Source: Kordia aestuariivivens (GTDB taxonomy: Bacteria > Bacteroidota > Bacteroidia > Flavobacteriales > Flavobacteriaceae). From it: DNA of 64,000 nucleotides. Shown in pieces: positions 17,916 to 26,842 of this stretch. The position numbers were made by a program, and so were the translations under genes. The stretch covers positions 62,001 through 126,000 of the forward strand of contig NZ_JACGWS010000009.1 of the NCBI RefSeq assembly GCF_014397005.1. The letters run 5' to 3'. The notes beneath the pieces are model-generated. The model did no database searches and had not been told where the DNA came from. It was given only the letters and a program-made list of their open reading frames with translations. Every line of letters begins with the position of its first letter. The stretch's first letter is position 1.

Positions 17916-17948
17916 CCATAAGATGTAACCGTTACTTTATGGTTACCT
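17910..17948. repeat. Perfect inverted repeat with nested smaller palindrome, before the HTH/Rep genes
   Basis: Arms of 12 bases (AGGTAACCATAA and its complement, 17910-17921 and 17937-17948) enclose a 15-base loop that itself contains GTAAC-C-GTTAC. No U-tract follows, so it is not a typical terminator. It covers the stop codon of the preceding gene and could be an operator, a Rep double-strand origin or an excision site. Confidence 0.65.
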
Positions 17949-17994
17949 CATCAATTTCAAAATAAGTTTGTAACAGATTATAAAACAATTTGTT

Positions 17995-18273
17995 ATGAAC
18001 AACAATCCATTCGAGATAATCAACGAACGATTATCAAGCATTGAAAACCTTCTTTTGGACATTAAGCAAAAGCCAGTAGAAGAAGAAAAAAGCGAAAACC
18101 TCACCGTAAAAGAAACGGCGGAATTTCTAAAAATTTCTACACAATCCGTATACGCCTACATCAAAAGAGGATTGTTTACAGCGCAAAAAGTTGGACGTCT
18201 ATTACTTATAAATCGTGCAGACTTGGAAGCGTCTTTGAAAGATGTAAAATCACTCAAATACAAACGAAGCTAA
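17995..18273 (+). CDS. Excisionase-like helix-turn-helix protein
   Basis: The 92-residue protein ends with the MerR-like excisionase fold: LTVKETAEFLKISTQSVYAYIKRGLFTAQKVGRLLLINRADLEASL-type pattern (core parts: TVKETAEFLKI, SVYAYIKRG, RLLINRADLE). An N-terminal coiled-coil (ERLSSIENLLLDIKQ) may allow dimerisation. Such proteins direct excision of integrative elements or act as element regulators. It lies just after the inverted repeat and 21 bases before rep, which agrees with a role in element control. Confidence 0.8.
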   Translation: MNNNPFEIINERLSSIENLLLDIKQKPVEEEKSENLTVKETAEFLKISTQSVYAYIKRGLFTAQKVGRLLLINRADLEASLKDVKSLKYKRS

Positions 18274-18294
18274 CCGCTAATAATACGACAAATT

Positions 18295-19347
18295 ATGAAG
18301 CAGTTAGCGAAGCAAATCTATACATTAGCACAAAGCGTGACAGCTAATGAAAGTAAAAAACCTCAACATGTAGCAATAGCGGGTGATGGAACGGAAATAA
18401 TAGGCAATGAATCTCTAATCAATAGAGCGCAAAGAAAAACCATTTCACGCGCAATGATTTTGAGCCTTTTAGATGTAGCAAAAGGAAAAGGACACATGGA
18501 GCGCGTGCAATCATATTGGAACGCATACCATTGTTATACACGTCTTATTGATTCGAATAATAGAATCCATGCAAATTATTGTAAAACTAGATTTTGTACA
18601 GTGTGCAATTCCATACGCAAAGCGGATATTATAAATAGATATTATCCTGTATTGAAAAATTGGGAAAATCCGTATTTCGTGACTTTAACCGTAAAATCTG
18701 TAAAAGCGGATAAACTCAATAAGTGGATTTTTGGAATGAAAAAAGCCTTTAAAAAAATAAACGACCGATGCAGGCAAAGACATGCAAGAGGGAACGGAAT
18801 GAAAATCATAGGTGTTAAGTCGTTAGAATGTAATTTCAATCCTAAAAATAAAACATACAATCCGCATTATCATTTAATTGTACCAAACAGACAAACCGCA
18901 ATTTTACTAAAACAGGAATGGCTTAAACAATGGAACAGAAACGGAAAATTTCATTGCTCCAACAAAGCACAACATTTTAGAGAAATAGAAAACTTAGAGC
19001 GCGATTTGATTGAAACCATTAAATATGGAAGTAAAGTTTTTACAGAGCCGAACCCAAACGATAAAAAGCAATTAAAAAAAGATGTGAAAATATATGCGTA
19101 CGCCTTAGACAATATATACGCCGCTATGAAAGGAATTCGTCTGTTCGATCGCTTCGGGTTTGACTTACCGTCAAAGGAAACCAAAGAAGCCAATATAAGA
19201 CTGGTTGAAGATTACAAACTTTGGGAGTTCGCACCAAGCGCAACCGATTGGATAAACACCGATACAGGCGAATGCTTAACAGGCTATTCAATGCCTATTG
19301 ATCTAAAATATTTATTAAAGGAATGCATCGACAAAGAACTCCATTAA
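18295..19347 (+). CDS. rep: Rolling-circle replication initiator (HUH, Rep_1-like)
   Basis: The 350-residue protein fits the Rep_1/pUB110 family. A zinc-like motif KTRFCTVCNSIRKAD stands near residue 100, the HUH metal motif is PHYHLI with His191 and His193, and the candidate nucleophile is Tyr244 in IKYGSK. Rep nicks the double-strand origin and attaches covalently through Tyr. In an integrative element this allows circular-intermediate replication after excision. The start at 18295 follows the HTH gene by 21 bases. A relic of a related gene lies at 15144. Confidence 0.85.
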   Translation: MKQLAKQIYTLAQSVTANESKKPQHVAIAGDGTEIIGNESLINRAQRKTISRAMILSLLDVAKGKGHMERVQSYWNAYHCYTRLIDSNNRIHANYCKTRFCTVCNSIRKADIINRYYPVLKNWENPYFVTLTVKSVKADKLNKWIFGMKKAFKKINDRCRQRHARGNGMKIIGVKSLECNFNPKNKTYNPHYHLIVPNRQTAILLKQEWLKQWNRNGKFHCSNKAQHFREIENLERDLIETIKYGSKVFTEPNPNDKKQLKKDVKIYAYALDNIYAAMKGIRLFDRFGFDLPSKETKEANIRLVEDYKLWEFAPSATDWINTDTGECLTGYSMPIDLKYLLKECIDKELH

Positions 19348-19424
19348 AAAAAATACGTATTTCCGTAAGCTAGTTATAAAAGAAGTTACTATTTTTAAAA
19401 TTCTTACAAACTTAGCAGCGTAGC

Positions 19425-22400
19425 ATGGCATTATATCAAAGATCAGTATTAAGTAAGTACCTCAATCAACAAGACAAAGAACAGCTTCACAAAGCGTATA
19501 AGAAGTATACAAAATACTTTTTATCGCCTGCTATACAGGAAAATATACGCAATACAAAAGAAGAACAATATCAAGGTTTATTCCTTACGGAACTGTTTGT
19601 AAAAGTGTTGGGATATACCCTAAAACCGAATACAGATTTTAACCTCGTTGCTGAATATAAAAACCAAAATAACGCACGCAAAGCGGATGGAGCGATCCTA
19701 AAAGAAGATAATGCCATTGGTGTTATAGAACTCAAAGGAACAAAAACCAAAGATTTAGAAAGCATACGCCGACAAGCTTTTGACTATAAAGCAAACCAAA
19801 AAGGATGCGTATATGTCATAACGTCCAACTTTGAAAAGTTGAGGTTTTATATAAATGATGCAACGGAATTTGAAGAATTCAATTTATTTGAATTGACTGA
19901 AGAACGTTTTGCTTTATTGTATTTATGCCTGCAAAAAGATAACATACTCACAAATGTACCGCTTCAAATCAAAGAAGCTTCGATCATAGAAGAAGATCAA
20001 ATTACAAAGAATTTTTACAAAGATTATTCATTATTCAAACGTGAGTTGTATCGCGATTTGGTAAAGCGTAACGGTAAGCGACTCAAAAATGTATCATACG
20101 CGGAATTTACAGCGACAACGAACGCAACCGAAGAAGATACCGCCGCCGAATACATACGACTGGAAAAGAATGTAAAACTTACATTATTCAAAAAGTCACA
20201 AAAATTAATAGATCGGTTTCTGTTTATATTCTTTGCAGAAGATAGAGACCTCTTACCTGCAAATAGCACAATTCAAATACTAAACAAATGGAAGGCGGAT
20301 ATTGATTTTGGCGACGAACGACCTTTATTCGACCTATTTAAGCAATACTTTCGTTTTTTAGATAAAGGAAGACAAGGCACAACGAGTAGAGCCGAAATAT
20401 ACGCTTACAATGGCGGATTATTCAAAGAAGATACCATCATTGATAGTTTAGAAATTGATAACGATTTACTATATACGTACGCCTACAAATTAGCGAAGTA
20501 CGATTTTGAAAGTCAAGTTGATGTCAACATACTAGGACACATATTTGAAAACTCATTAAATGAGATAGAAAGTGTCAATGCCGAAATACAAGGCGCGGAC
20601 TTTGACAAGCAAACAAGCAAGCGTAAAAAAGATGGTGTATTTTATACGCCCAAATACATTACAAAATACATTGTAGAAAACACTATTGGGAAACTATGCG
20701 AGGAACAAAAAGCGGCGTTAGGACTCAAAGAGGAAGAATATTACAAAGGACGTAAAAACCGCCAAAAAAGCACGATTAAAAACCTCATCGCTATTTTAGA
20801 TGAATATCGTGAATGGCTATTGCAACTCACTATCTGTGATCCTGCCTGCGGAAGTGGCGCATTCTTAAACCAAGCCTTAGATTTCTTAATTAGTGAACAC
20901 AACTATATAGACGAACTCAAAGCTAAAATATTGGGCGGTGCTATTGTATTTAGTGACATTGAAAATACGGTACTAGAAAACAATATTTACGGTGTAGACC
21001 TCAACGAAGAATCCGTAGAAATTGCAAAGTTGTCTTTATGGCTTCGTACGGCACAACCACGACGTAAACTAAACGATTTAAGTAGTAATATAAAATGCGG
21101 TAACAGTCTTATTGATAGTAAAACCGTAGCAGGCGATAAAGCGTTTCATTGGGAAACTGAGTTTCCGCACATATTTGAAAAAGGCGGTTTTGATGTTGTG
21201 ATTGGGAATCCACCTTATGTAAACATAAATACCTTATCGAAAGATGTTCATCAGTACTTTAAAAAAGAATACAAAACAATACATACAGGATACAATGACC
21301 TAATGTATTATTTTATGTATAGAGGTATTGATATGTTAAAAAAAGAAGGGGTTTTTGGAGTAATAACCTCTAATTATTTCATTGGTAATGAATATGCAAA
21401 AACATTAAGAGAGTTTTTATCTGTTTATGTTTCTGAGATATTAAATTTTGGGGACTATCTCGTTTTTGAAGATGCTAATGTTCATACAGCAATAGTTTTT
21501 GCAGAAAAAGATCAAAAGAAAAAGTCCATAAAATACAGTACTTTAAAAAATACTAAGGAAAGTTTATTAAGTATTGAATCTAATAGGTTTGACAAAATAA
21601 CTAAAGATAGAGAAGCATTAAATCAGTACTGGATTTTTGCTTCAAATGATAAGAATGAAATAATTAAAAAAATTACTTCTAAAGGTAAACTTCTCGGTGA
21701 AATAGCAGAGATTGAAAAAGGATCTACTTCAGGTAAGAATGATGTTTTTACAGTTTCTAAAGAAATCATTTCTAAGTATAATTTAGAAAAAGAAGTTTTG
21801 CGGAAAAATGTAAAAAATGGTGATATATCAAAATATAGCATACACGATAGAGAAACATTTTTGATATATACTGATAATGACACCATTATTGAAAAATATC
21901 CTAATATCCTTAATTATTTCAATCTGCATAAGGAAGTATTATCTAATAGAAATGAGGTTAAAAAAGGTAGTTATGATTGGTGGAGAATGGAGAGACCAAG
22001 AAGAAAAGAAGTGTATGATGCAAATGAAAAAATAATTGTTCCATACAGAGCTACTAATAATCGTTTTGCATACGATAATGAAAGGCGATTTAATGATGGT
22101 GGAGATATAAGAGTCCTTCTAATTAACTATGAAAAGCTTCAAGTTAAATATGTTCTAGGTGTCCTGAATTCTAATTTAATTGATTGGTATTATGGGTTTA
22201 TTGGTAAGCCAAAAGGGAATGCAAGGGAATACTTTAATGAACCATTATCTAAAATCCCTATTTTTTTAGCTAATGATGAAATACAAGTTTCAATTGTTCA
22301 ATTTGTTGATTCCATTTCTGGAAAATTAGAGAAGCAACAAAGTTTAAGTATTAAATTTTCAGGTTATTTGAAATTAAAATTTTCATTAGAAAAACTACCT

Positions 22401-22685
22401 AAAAAACTTCAAAACTGGTATGAGTTATCTTTTGGTGAATTCATCAAAGAACTCAATAAAGCCATCAAGGAAACCAATAAAGTACATGTAATCGAAGAAA
22501 AAGAACTTGTTGAGGTACTAACCAAAAAAGATGAATTTGAATGGTTAGAACTCTTTGAGGAAAAGAAAAAAGAAGCACAAGAACTACAAACACAAATAAA
22601 CGCCACCGACAAACAAATAGATACAATGGTATATGAACTCTACGGACTTACCGAAGATGAAATTGCTATTGTTGAAGCTTCTTAA
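19425..22685 (+). CDS. Type IIG restriction-modification enzyme
   Basis: The 1,086-residue protein combines both activities in one chain. An N-terminal PD-(D/E)xK-type nuclease domain is suggested by ADGAILKEDNAIGVIELKG (residues about 85-105). The methyltransferase core has motif I DPACGSGAFLN at Asp472 and motif IV NPPY at 595-598, followed by a target-recognition and helical C-terminal region. The length and order match Eco57I/MmeI-like enzymes, which methylate adenine with SAM and cut at a distance. The gene is cargo of element A and may protect it by addiction. It shows no frameshift. Confidence 0.9.
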   Translation: MALYQRSVLSKYLNQQDKEQLHKAYKKYTKYFLSPAIQENIRNTKEEQYQGLFLTELFVKVLGYTLKPNTDFNLVAEYKNQNNARKADGAILKEDNAIGVIELKGTKTKDLESIRRQAFDYKANQKGCVYVITSNFEKLRFYINDATEFEEFNLFELTEERFALLYLCLQKDNILTNVPLQIKEASIIEEDQITKNFYKDYSLFKRELYRDLVKRNGKRLKNVSYAEFTATTNATEEDTAAEYIRLEKNVKLTLFKKSQKLIDRFLFIFFAEDRDLLPANSTIQILNKWKADIDFGDERPLFDLFKQYFRFLDKGRQGTTSRAEIYAYNGGLFKEDTIIDSLEIDNDLLYTYAYKLAKYDFESQVDVNILGHIFENSLNEIESVNAEIQGADFDKQTSKRKKDGVFYTPKYITKYIVENTIGKLCEEQKAALGLKEEEYYKGRKNRQKSTIKNLIAILDEYREWLLQLTICDPACGSGAFLNQALDFLISEHNYIDELKAKILGGAIVFSDIENTVLENNIYGVDLNEESVEIAKLSLWLRTAQPRRKLNDLSSNIKCGNSLIDSKTVAGDKAFHWETEFPHIFEKGGFDVVIGNPPYVNINTLSKDVHQYFKKEYKTIHTGYNDLMYYFMYRGIDMLKKEGVFGVITSNYFIGNEYAKTLREFLSVYVSEILNFGDYLVFEDANVHTAIVFAEKDQKKKSIKYSTLKNTKESLLSIESNRFDKITKDREALNQYWIFASNDKNEIIKKITSKGKLLGEIAEIEKGSTSGKNDVFTVSKEIISKYNLEKEVLRKNVKNGDISKYSIHDRETFLIYTDNDTIIEKYPNILNYFNLHKEVLSNRNEVKKGSYDWWRMERPRRKEVYDANEKIIVPYRATNNRFAYDNERRFNDGGDIRVLLINYEKLQVKYVLGVLNSNLIDWYYGFIGKPKGNAREYFNEPLSKIPIFLANDEIQVSIVQFVDSISGKLEKQQSLSIKFSGYLKLKFSLEKLPKKLQNWYELSFGEFIKELNKAIKETNKVHVIEEKELVEVLTKKDEFEWLELFEEKKKEAQELQTQINATDKQIDTMVYELYGLTEDEIAIVEAS

Positions 22686-22699
22686 ATGAAAGTAAAAAA

Positions 22700-23320
22700 T
22701 TAAGCTTTATCAATCTCACGTTTATTCAATCCAGTAAGTTTTTTTATAGTGTCAACGTCGTAACCAACGTTTTTCATACGGCGTGCAATATCAATTGAAT
22801 TTTCTTTTTTGGCTTTGTCTTTTTCAATCTGAAGTTTAAAAGCTTTCATTTCTTCTGATTCCTGTTCTACCAATTCGTAAAAGCCACTTTTGCGGAGTTC
22901 TTCCATAATGTCTTTATCTCTAAAACTGGTAAAGCCGCTTTCAGTTATAATCAAATGATCTATAACATCAATATTAATTATTTGACCAACTTTCAAAAGT
23001 CTATCCGTAATGTTTTTGTCTGCTTGCGAAACTTTGAGGTTTCCGCTTGGGTGGTTATGCACTAAGATAATGCGCACCGCAAGCTTATAAATTGCCATAC
23101 GGAAAACATCGGGCGGCGATACATTCACTCTATTTTGCGCACCAATGGCAACAAGTTCAATAAAAAGTATAGTATTATCCGCTTTTAGTCCAACAATCCA
23201 AAAATGTTCCTGCGCTCTACGTATTTTGTTTTGACGCAAAAGAATTTGTTGCATCACGCTATACACGTCATGCGCATTAAGAATTGTTATTTTTTGTTCT
23301 TCGGTAAGTCTTACATTCAT
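22700..23320 (-). CDS. radC: RadC/JAB-domain protein, element A copy
   Basis: The 206-residue protein carries the JAMM metal motif (HNHPSGNLKVSQADKNITD) and the upstream Glu in FIELVAIG, the RadC/MPN+ fold. RadC-family genes are frequent in integrative elements near att sites, but their activity is not established. It is near-identical to the copy at 46023, differing in a few residues around 170 and in Val/Ile swaps. It lies on the minus strand just inside the right att site of element A. Confidence 0.9.
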   Translation of the reverse strand: MNVRLTEEQKITILNAHDVYSVMQQILLRQNKIRRAQEHFWIVGLKADNTILFIELVAIGAQNRVNVSPPDVFRMAIYKLAVRIILVHNHPSGNLKVSQADKNITDRLLKVGQIINIDVIDHLIITESGFTSFRDKDIMEELRKSGFYELVEQESEEMKAFKLQIEKDKAKKENSIDIARRMKNVGYDVDTIKKLTGLNKREIDKA

Positions 23321-23417
23321 ACAGTAAATATAAAAGATAAAATTAAAATGTAAGTTAATGAATTAAGAATAATAAAAGGAGTTTAAAAGGGAGCTACTTA
23401 CACCTAATCTTACACCT

Positions 23418-23456
23418 AAAAAAATAAACCCTTGTAAATCAATGAATTACAAGGGT
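23418..23456 (-). terminator. Element-supplied terminator next to att, copy 1
   Basis: Read on the minus strand, perfect 10-base arms (23456-23447 and 23437-23428, ACCCTTGTAA type) with a 9-base loop are followed by a U-rich tract (about 23424-23417). It sits 2 bases from the att core, in the position where the ssrA terminator belongs. Confidence 0.75.
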
Positions 23457-23458
23457 AT

Positions 23459-23474
23459 TTGTGGAGTCGGAGAG
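23459..23474. repeat. att core between elements A and B, diverged
   Basis: TTGTGGAGTCGGAGAG matches the core at 15457 and 46782 with two changes. It is followed by ATTCGAAC, a diverged echo of the TCGAAC in the tmRNA T-arm. It separates the integrase-bearing element A from the integrase-less element B. Confidence 0.75.
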
Positions 23475-23592
23475 AAGGAATTCGAACTTTTTGGAGGCAG
23501 ATATTGAGTTGATTAATACCTTATGTTTATAAGTTATCAATAGGAATTGCTAATTTGATTATGGATATGACTTTTTTAAATAGGAAAGTATA

Positions 23593-24267
23593 TTATATGA
23601 GTCCGAAATCTTTAAGAATTGCTACAAGATGAGGAATGCTTTTTGCTTCGAAATCGAGTTTTAATTTTTCTAATCTCTTTTCAATAATGCTTTTACTATA
23701 AGGTTTAATATTATGTTTTACAAAATATTCTCGTATCTCTTTTTGCGTATAACCTTCAACTAATTTATCAATAAGTAGTTGATGATAATCATCTAATTGA
23801 ATTGAATTTTTTTTATTCATACTTTTCAATAACTGAGTTGATCTGTATTTGTTTCCTTGATAAATCTCTTTTATTGCAGCAATTAATTCTTTTGCATCGT
23901 ATCCATCTTTTACAATATACCCATTGATTTTTTGTTTTTCAAACAATGTATTTATTTTCAAGGGTATATCCTCAATGGAGTAAACTATTATTTTTGTATT
24001 GGGTTCAATCTTTCTAAGCTCTTTAATCAATTCAATTCCTGAAATTATTTTTTCGTCTTTATAATTTTTTTCAAAAGATAAGTCTGTAATTACTAAGTCA
24101 AAAGGATTTTTTTCCTGAATAGCTTTCTTAAATAATAGCAATGCTTTATCACAAGATTGTGTTTGATAAATATCTTCTTCAATAATTATTTGCTTGTCAG
24201 TTAGTGTTTTTATAATGCCATAATTTGCAATTTCCATATCTTCAACAACTAGAATTTTTTTAAACAT
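23593..24267 (-). CDS. Response regulator (REC plus LuxR-like HTH)
   Basis: The 224-residue protein has a receiver domain with acidic pair Glu9-Asp10 and phosphoacceptor Asp62 in LVITDLSF, then the conserved Ser and Lys near IIVYSIED and GYIVKDGYD. The C-terminal region (QLLIDKLVEGYTQKEIREYF...SKSIIEKRLEKLK) resembles a diverged LuxR-type helix-turn-helix. It is translated 33 bases after the kinase gene, so the two form a pair. It is the best candidate to bind the palindromes upstream of the two TPR genes. Confidence 0.8.
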   Translation of the reverse strand: MFKKILVVEDMEIANYGIIKTLTDKQIIIEEDIYQTQSCDKALLLFKKAIQEKNPFDLVITDLSFEKNYKDEKIISGIELIKELRKIEPNTKIIVYSIEDIPLKINTLFEKQKINGYIVKDGYDAKELIAAIKEIYQGNKYRSTQLLKSMNKKNSIQLDDYHQLLIDKLVEGYTQKEIREYFVKHNIKPYSKSIIEKRLEKLKLDFEAKSIPHLVAILKDFGLI

Positions 24268-24300
24268 AATAAAAAGTATTTGAAATTTTGTAATTATTAA

Positions 24301-26250
24301 TTAACAGGGAATCTTTATGCTTACTTTGATCCCATAATCTCTATTTAAGTCAAAATTAATAGTTCCGTTACAACTTTCAGTAAGGTTTTCCATAATTGAA
24401 ATACCATTTCTACTCTTTATGTTATTTGAAGAAAAGCCAATGCCATTATCAGTATACGTGATTAGAACTTTCTTTTTTTCTACTTTAAAAATCACACTTA
24501 CAATACTCGCATTACTATGTTTATACATATTTACCATGAGTTCTTTGATGACTTGGTAGATAACCGATTTCTTGTATTCATTTATTTTATCCCATCTAAT
24601 ATCATCAATACCTTTTTCAAAGATATTTACATTTTGAGAAATATAGCTGTTGATTATTTCTTTCAAATATTCTTTATATTTTTGAAAATCAATATCATTG
24701 TTTTCTCTTGATATATTTCTCGCTTTATCGTAAACGATATTCAATTTTTGAATAATTTTAGCATCTTCAGCATTTCTATTGATAAGAATTTTGATAAAAT
24801 ATAAATCGTTTGCAATACTATCATGAACCTTTTTAGATAGCTTTTTTTCAGTATCAATTCGGGCTTTTAGTTTTTCGGCTTTGGTTCGTTCTTTCTGAAT
24901 TTTTTGACGCTGTACATAATAGAGGATGATTAAAGAGAAAATTGATAAAGCAATAGCAGTCATCCAAAAAATTGTTTTTCTTTTTTCCTCTTTCTCAATT
25001 TTTAGTTGCTTTTCTTTTTTTGTAGTTTCAGCAGTTAATCGTTCATTTTCAAAACGAGTTGGTGCATAAATTTGACGTATTTTTTTTCGTGTTTCTTCAA
25101 GCGATTTGCTAATCGTTTTATATTCCTGTAATTTTTCAATTGTAGTTGAGTCAATGGAAGTAATCAAATCCAATGCAGCAAGAATTTCTACTTTATTATT
25201 AATTTTTTTTGCATTTTTATAAGCTTGATTTGCGTGAAAAACTGCTTTTTGACTATCAATTTTTATATAGTAGTTTGCTAAATGAATATTACTAGCTATG
25301 AGTCCTAAATAATTTTTCTTTGACTCTCTTATAGAAAGTGCTGTTAATAATAGTTTTTCACTTTCAGAATTATCTTGATTTTCTACCCATTTACAGTAAG
25401 CATAATTACTCAATATCTGTGCATATTTCAATGGATTATTGATAACTAAGGTATCCTTTAATAAATTTTTGAATATATCAGTACTTTGTTTATATTTTTT
25501 TAAGTCTTTAAAAATATTAGCTCTTGTGTTTTTATATACAATCACATTTCCTGAATCAGTATACTTATCAATTGTTGAAATAATTTTGTTACTCCATAAT
25601 AATGCTTCTTTATAATTACCTTGTTCTCTGAAAGAAATAGAAATTTCTTGATACAATCCAAGTTTTGTGTTTGATGTAACAAGATTATTTATGTATTTTA
25701 ATCCATCTGTAGCAGTAATTGAGTTACCAATGTAATCACCAAAGTTTCTTTGCATCTTTGACATGGATAACAATCTTTTAGGGGCTAATAAACTATCTTT
25801 TAAATCTCGATGAATGGCAAAAGATCTATTATAATAATCGAATGCTTCTTGATAGTTGAATAGTTTTTCATTGTACAACGCAATTTTATAGTTAGCTTTT
25901 CCAATATATACACTATCATTTTTCTCTGTCGATAGTCTTAATAATTCTTTGGAATCAGATAATGCCTCGAGCTGTTTTCCTAAGTTAGATAGTAACCTGG
26001 TTTTAACCATGTAGCTTTTAAAGGTTAAGCGGTCTAGTTTATTTTTACTTGTTACTTTTATAAAACTATCAATATGTTTTATTGCTACTGGATTTGTACT
26101 CAAGATTCTAATTGTATTTACATAATAATTATGTAAACTATCCGCTTTTGAAGAAGTATTAACAGATTTTTTTTCTTTGTTATTTAATAAGCTAAAACCT
26201 ATTAAAATAAAAAGGAAGAGGAATGATAAAATGTAATAATATTTTTTCAT
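24301..26250 (-). CDS. TPR histidine kinase
   Basis: The 649-residue protein has an N-terminal signal or membrane anchor (YYYILSFLFLFILIGFSLL), then TPR-like helical repeats over about residues 70-390 in the periplasm. A transmembrane helix near residue 430 (FWMTAIALSIFSLIILYYV) and a coiled coil lead to a dimerisation box with His476 in KKVHDSIAND. The HATPase domain follows, with N box LMVNMYKHSNAS and G boxes TDNGIGFSS and GISIMENLT. This layout is common in Bacteroidota. It probably senses an envelope or cell signal and phosphorylates the adjacent response regulator. Confidence 0.85.
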   Translation of the reverse strand: MKKYYYILSFLFLFILIGFSLLNNKEKKSVNTSSKADSLHNYYVNTIRILSTNPVAIKHIDSFIKVTSKNKLDRLTFKSYMVKTRLLSNLGKQLEALSDSKELLRLSTEKNDSVYIGKANYKIALYNEKLFNYQEAFDYYNRSFAIHRDLKDSLLAPKRLLSMSKMQRNFGDYIGNSITATDGLKYINNLVTSNTKLGLYQEISISFREQGNYKEALLWSNKIISTIDKYTDSGNVIVYKNTRANIFKDLKKYKQSTDIFKNLLKDTLVINNPLKYAQILSNYAYCKWVENQDNSESEKLLLTALSIRESKKNYLGLIASNIHLANYYIKIDSQKAVFHANQAYKNAKKINNKVEILAALDLITSIDSTTIEKLQEYKTISKSLEETRKKIRQIYAPTRFENERLTAETTKKEKQLKIEKEEKRKTIFWMTAIALSIFSLIILYYVQRQKIQKERTKAEKLKARIDTEKKLSKKVHDSIANDLYFIKILINRNAEDAKIIQKLNIVYDKARNISRENNDIDFQKYKEYLKEIINSYISQNVNIFEKGIDDIRWDKINEYKKSVIYQVIKELMVNMYKHSNASIVSVIFKVEKKKVLITYTDNGIGFSSNNIKSRNGISIMENLTESCNGTINFDLNRDYGIKVSIKIPC

Positions 26251-26336
26251 TCCTCTAAGATACAGTTTTTTGTAAAATGTAAGGTTTTGTTTTAAATTTA
26301 GAATAGTAAATACTACAAACTCAACCTTGCTGAGAT

Positions 26337-26525
26337 CTACTCTTCTGTATCTGTGTCTTTATTCCCAGAATCTTCTCCCGTAGTTTTTGTTGTTTCATTT
26401 TCAACTTTTACGTTACCCTCATCTTCAATTGGATAAGGAGTACATGAAAATATCATTAATACTATAAAAGTGATTAATACTTTAACTACAACTCTAATGC
26501 TACGTGTTCTTTTTAAATTTTTCAT
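26337..26525 (-). CDS. Small lipoprotein
   Basis: The 62-residue protein has a basic start, a hydrophobic segment (VLITFIVLMIFS) and a lipobox Cys in FSCTPYP. The remainder is acidic and Thr-rich without a fold. It should be lipidated and anchored in the envelope. It lies upstream of the TPR histidine kinase gene on the same strand (86 bases between) and could be a partner or a decoy for it. No family was recognised. Confidence 0.6.
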   Translation of the reverse strand: MKNLKRTRSIRVVVKVLITFIVLMIFSCTPYPIEDEGNVKVENETTKTTGEDSGNKDTDTEE

Positions 26526-26606
26526 TTTTTTGAAATTTTAAAGTTTGCGTAGGCATTGTTTTCGGTAACCGGTATTCGTTTTTTAACACCTACTTAAATT
26601 TGTTAT

Positions 26607-26632
26607 TGTAGATTTCTCGAGTTCTACAATGC
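26607..26632. repeat. Inverted repeat in the divergent promoter region
   Basis: ATTGTAGA and its complement TCTACAAT flank a 10-base spacer between the lipoprotein/kinase operon and the TPR gene. It is a possible operator for the divergent transcripts. Confidence 0.5.
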
Positions 26633-26683
26633 AAATGTTAGAAGAGTGCGTCAATGTCAAAAAACGCCTGATAACACCTGTTT

Positions 26684-26710
26684 AAAAATCAATTTAAGTT
26701 ATTGATTTTT
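26684..26710. repeat. Inverted repeat, AT-rich
   Basis: AAAAATCAAT, a 7-base loop and ATTGATTTTT form a perfect 10-base hairpin in the 317-base divergent region. It could act as an operator or a weak terminator; no coding feature overlaps. Confidence 0.5.
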
Positions 26711-26778
26711 AACATTTTATGTTTTTTAAAAAATTAAATACAAAGCGATATTATTTGAAATAAATAGGTGAAATGTGT

Positions 26779-26822
26779 TATGGAAACTCATAAAATAGAT
26801 GAATCAAAGTGAAATACATTTG
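26779..26822 (+). promoter_or_regulatory. Promoter of TPR gene 1 with operator-like half-palindrome
   Basis: A -7 element TACATTTG (26815-26822) fits the Bacteroidota consensus TAnnTTTG. Thirty-six bases upstream of it begins TATGGAAACTCATAAAATA, a close match to the palindromic element upstream of TPR gene 2 at the same spacing. The start codon is 28 bases after the -7 start in both. Confidence 0.7.
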
Positions 26823-26842
26823 TATTGTAATAAGCAAACAAT

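Larger units (their letters stand above)
15459..23460. mobile_element. Element A: integrative element at ssrA with integrase, Rep and type IIG RM
   Basis: The 8,002-base segment is bounded by two att cores (15457 and 23459) that resemble the tmRNA 3' end. It carries the features of a small integrative mobilisable or replicative element: tyrosine integrase next to the left end, an unknown gene, an excisionase-like HTH, a rolling-circle Rep with HUH motif, then cargo in the form of a type IIG restriction-modification enzyme, and a RadC-family gene at the right end. No relaxase with mobilisation partners or type IV secretion genes are present, so self-transfer is not expected. Tandem placement with element B suggests successive integration at the same site. 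Confidence 0.8.
22703..23475. repeat. Long direct repeat (radC plus att), copy 1
   Basis: The segment from the radC stop through the att core recurs at an offset of 23,323 bases (46026-46798) with only scattered differences in visual comparison. It is the shared right-end module of elements A and B and would allow RecA-dependent deletion of element B. Confidence 0.9.

Noticed and set aside
15459-23460. Element A as a self-transmissible ICE.
   Set aside because: There is no relaxase with coupling protein or type IV secretion genes; Rep alone suggests a mobilisable or replicative element.
23459-23500. The sequence GGAGTCGGAGAG...TTCGAAC looked like a tRNA 3' end.
   Set aside because: Only the last bases resemble a T-arm and acceptor; there is no cloverleaf to the right, so it is an att remnant of ssrA.
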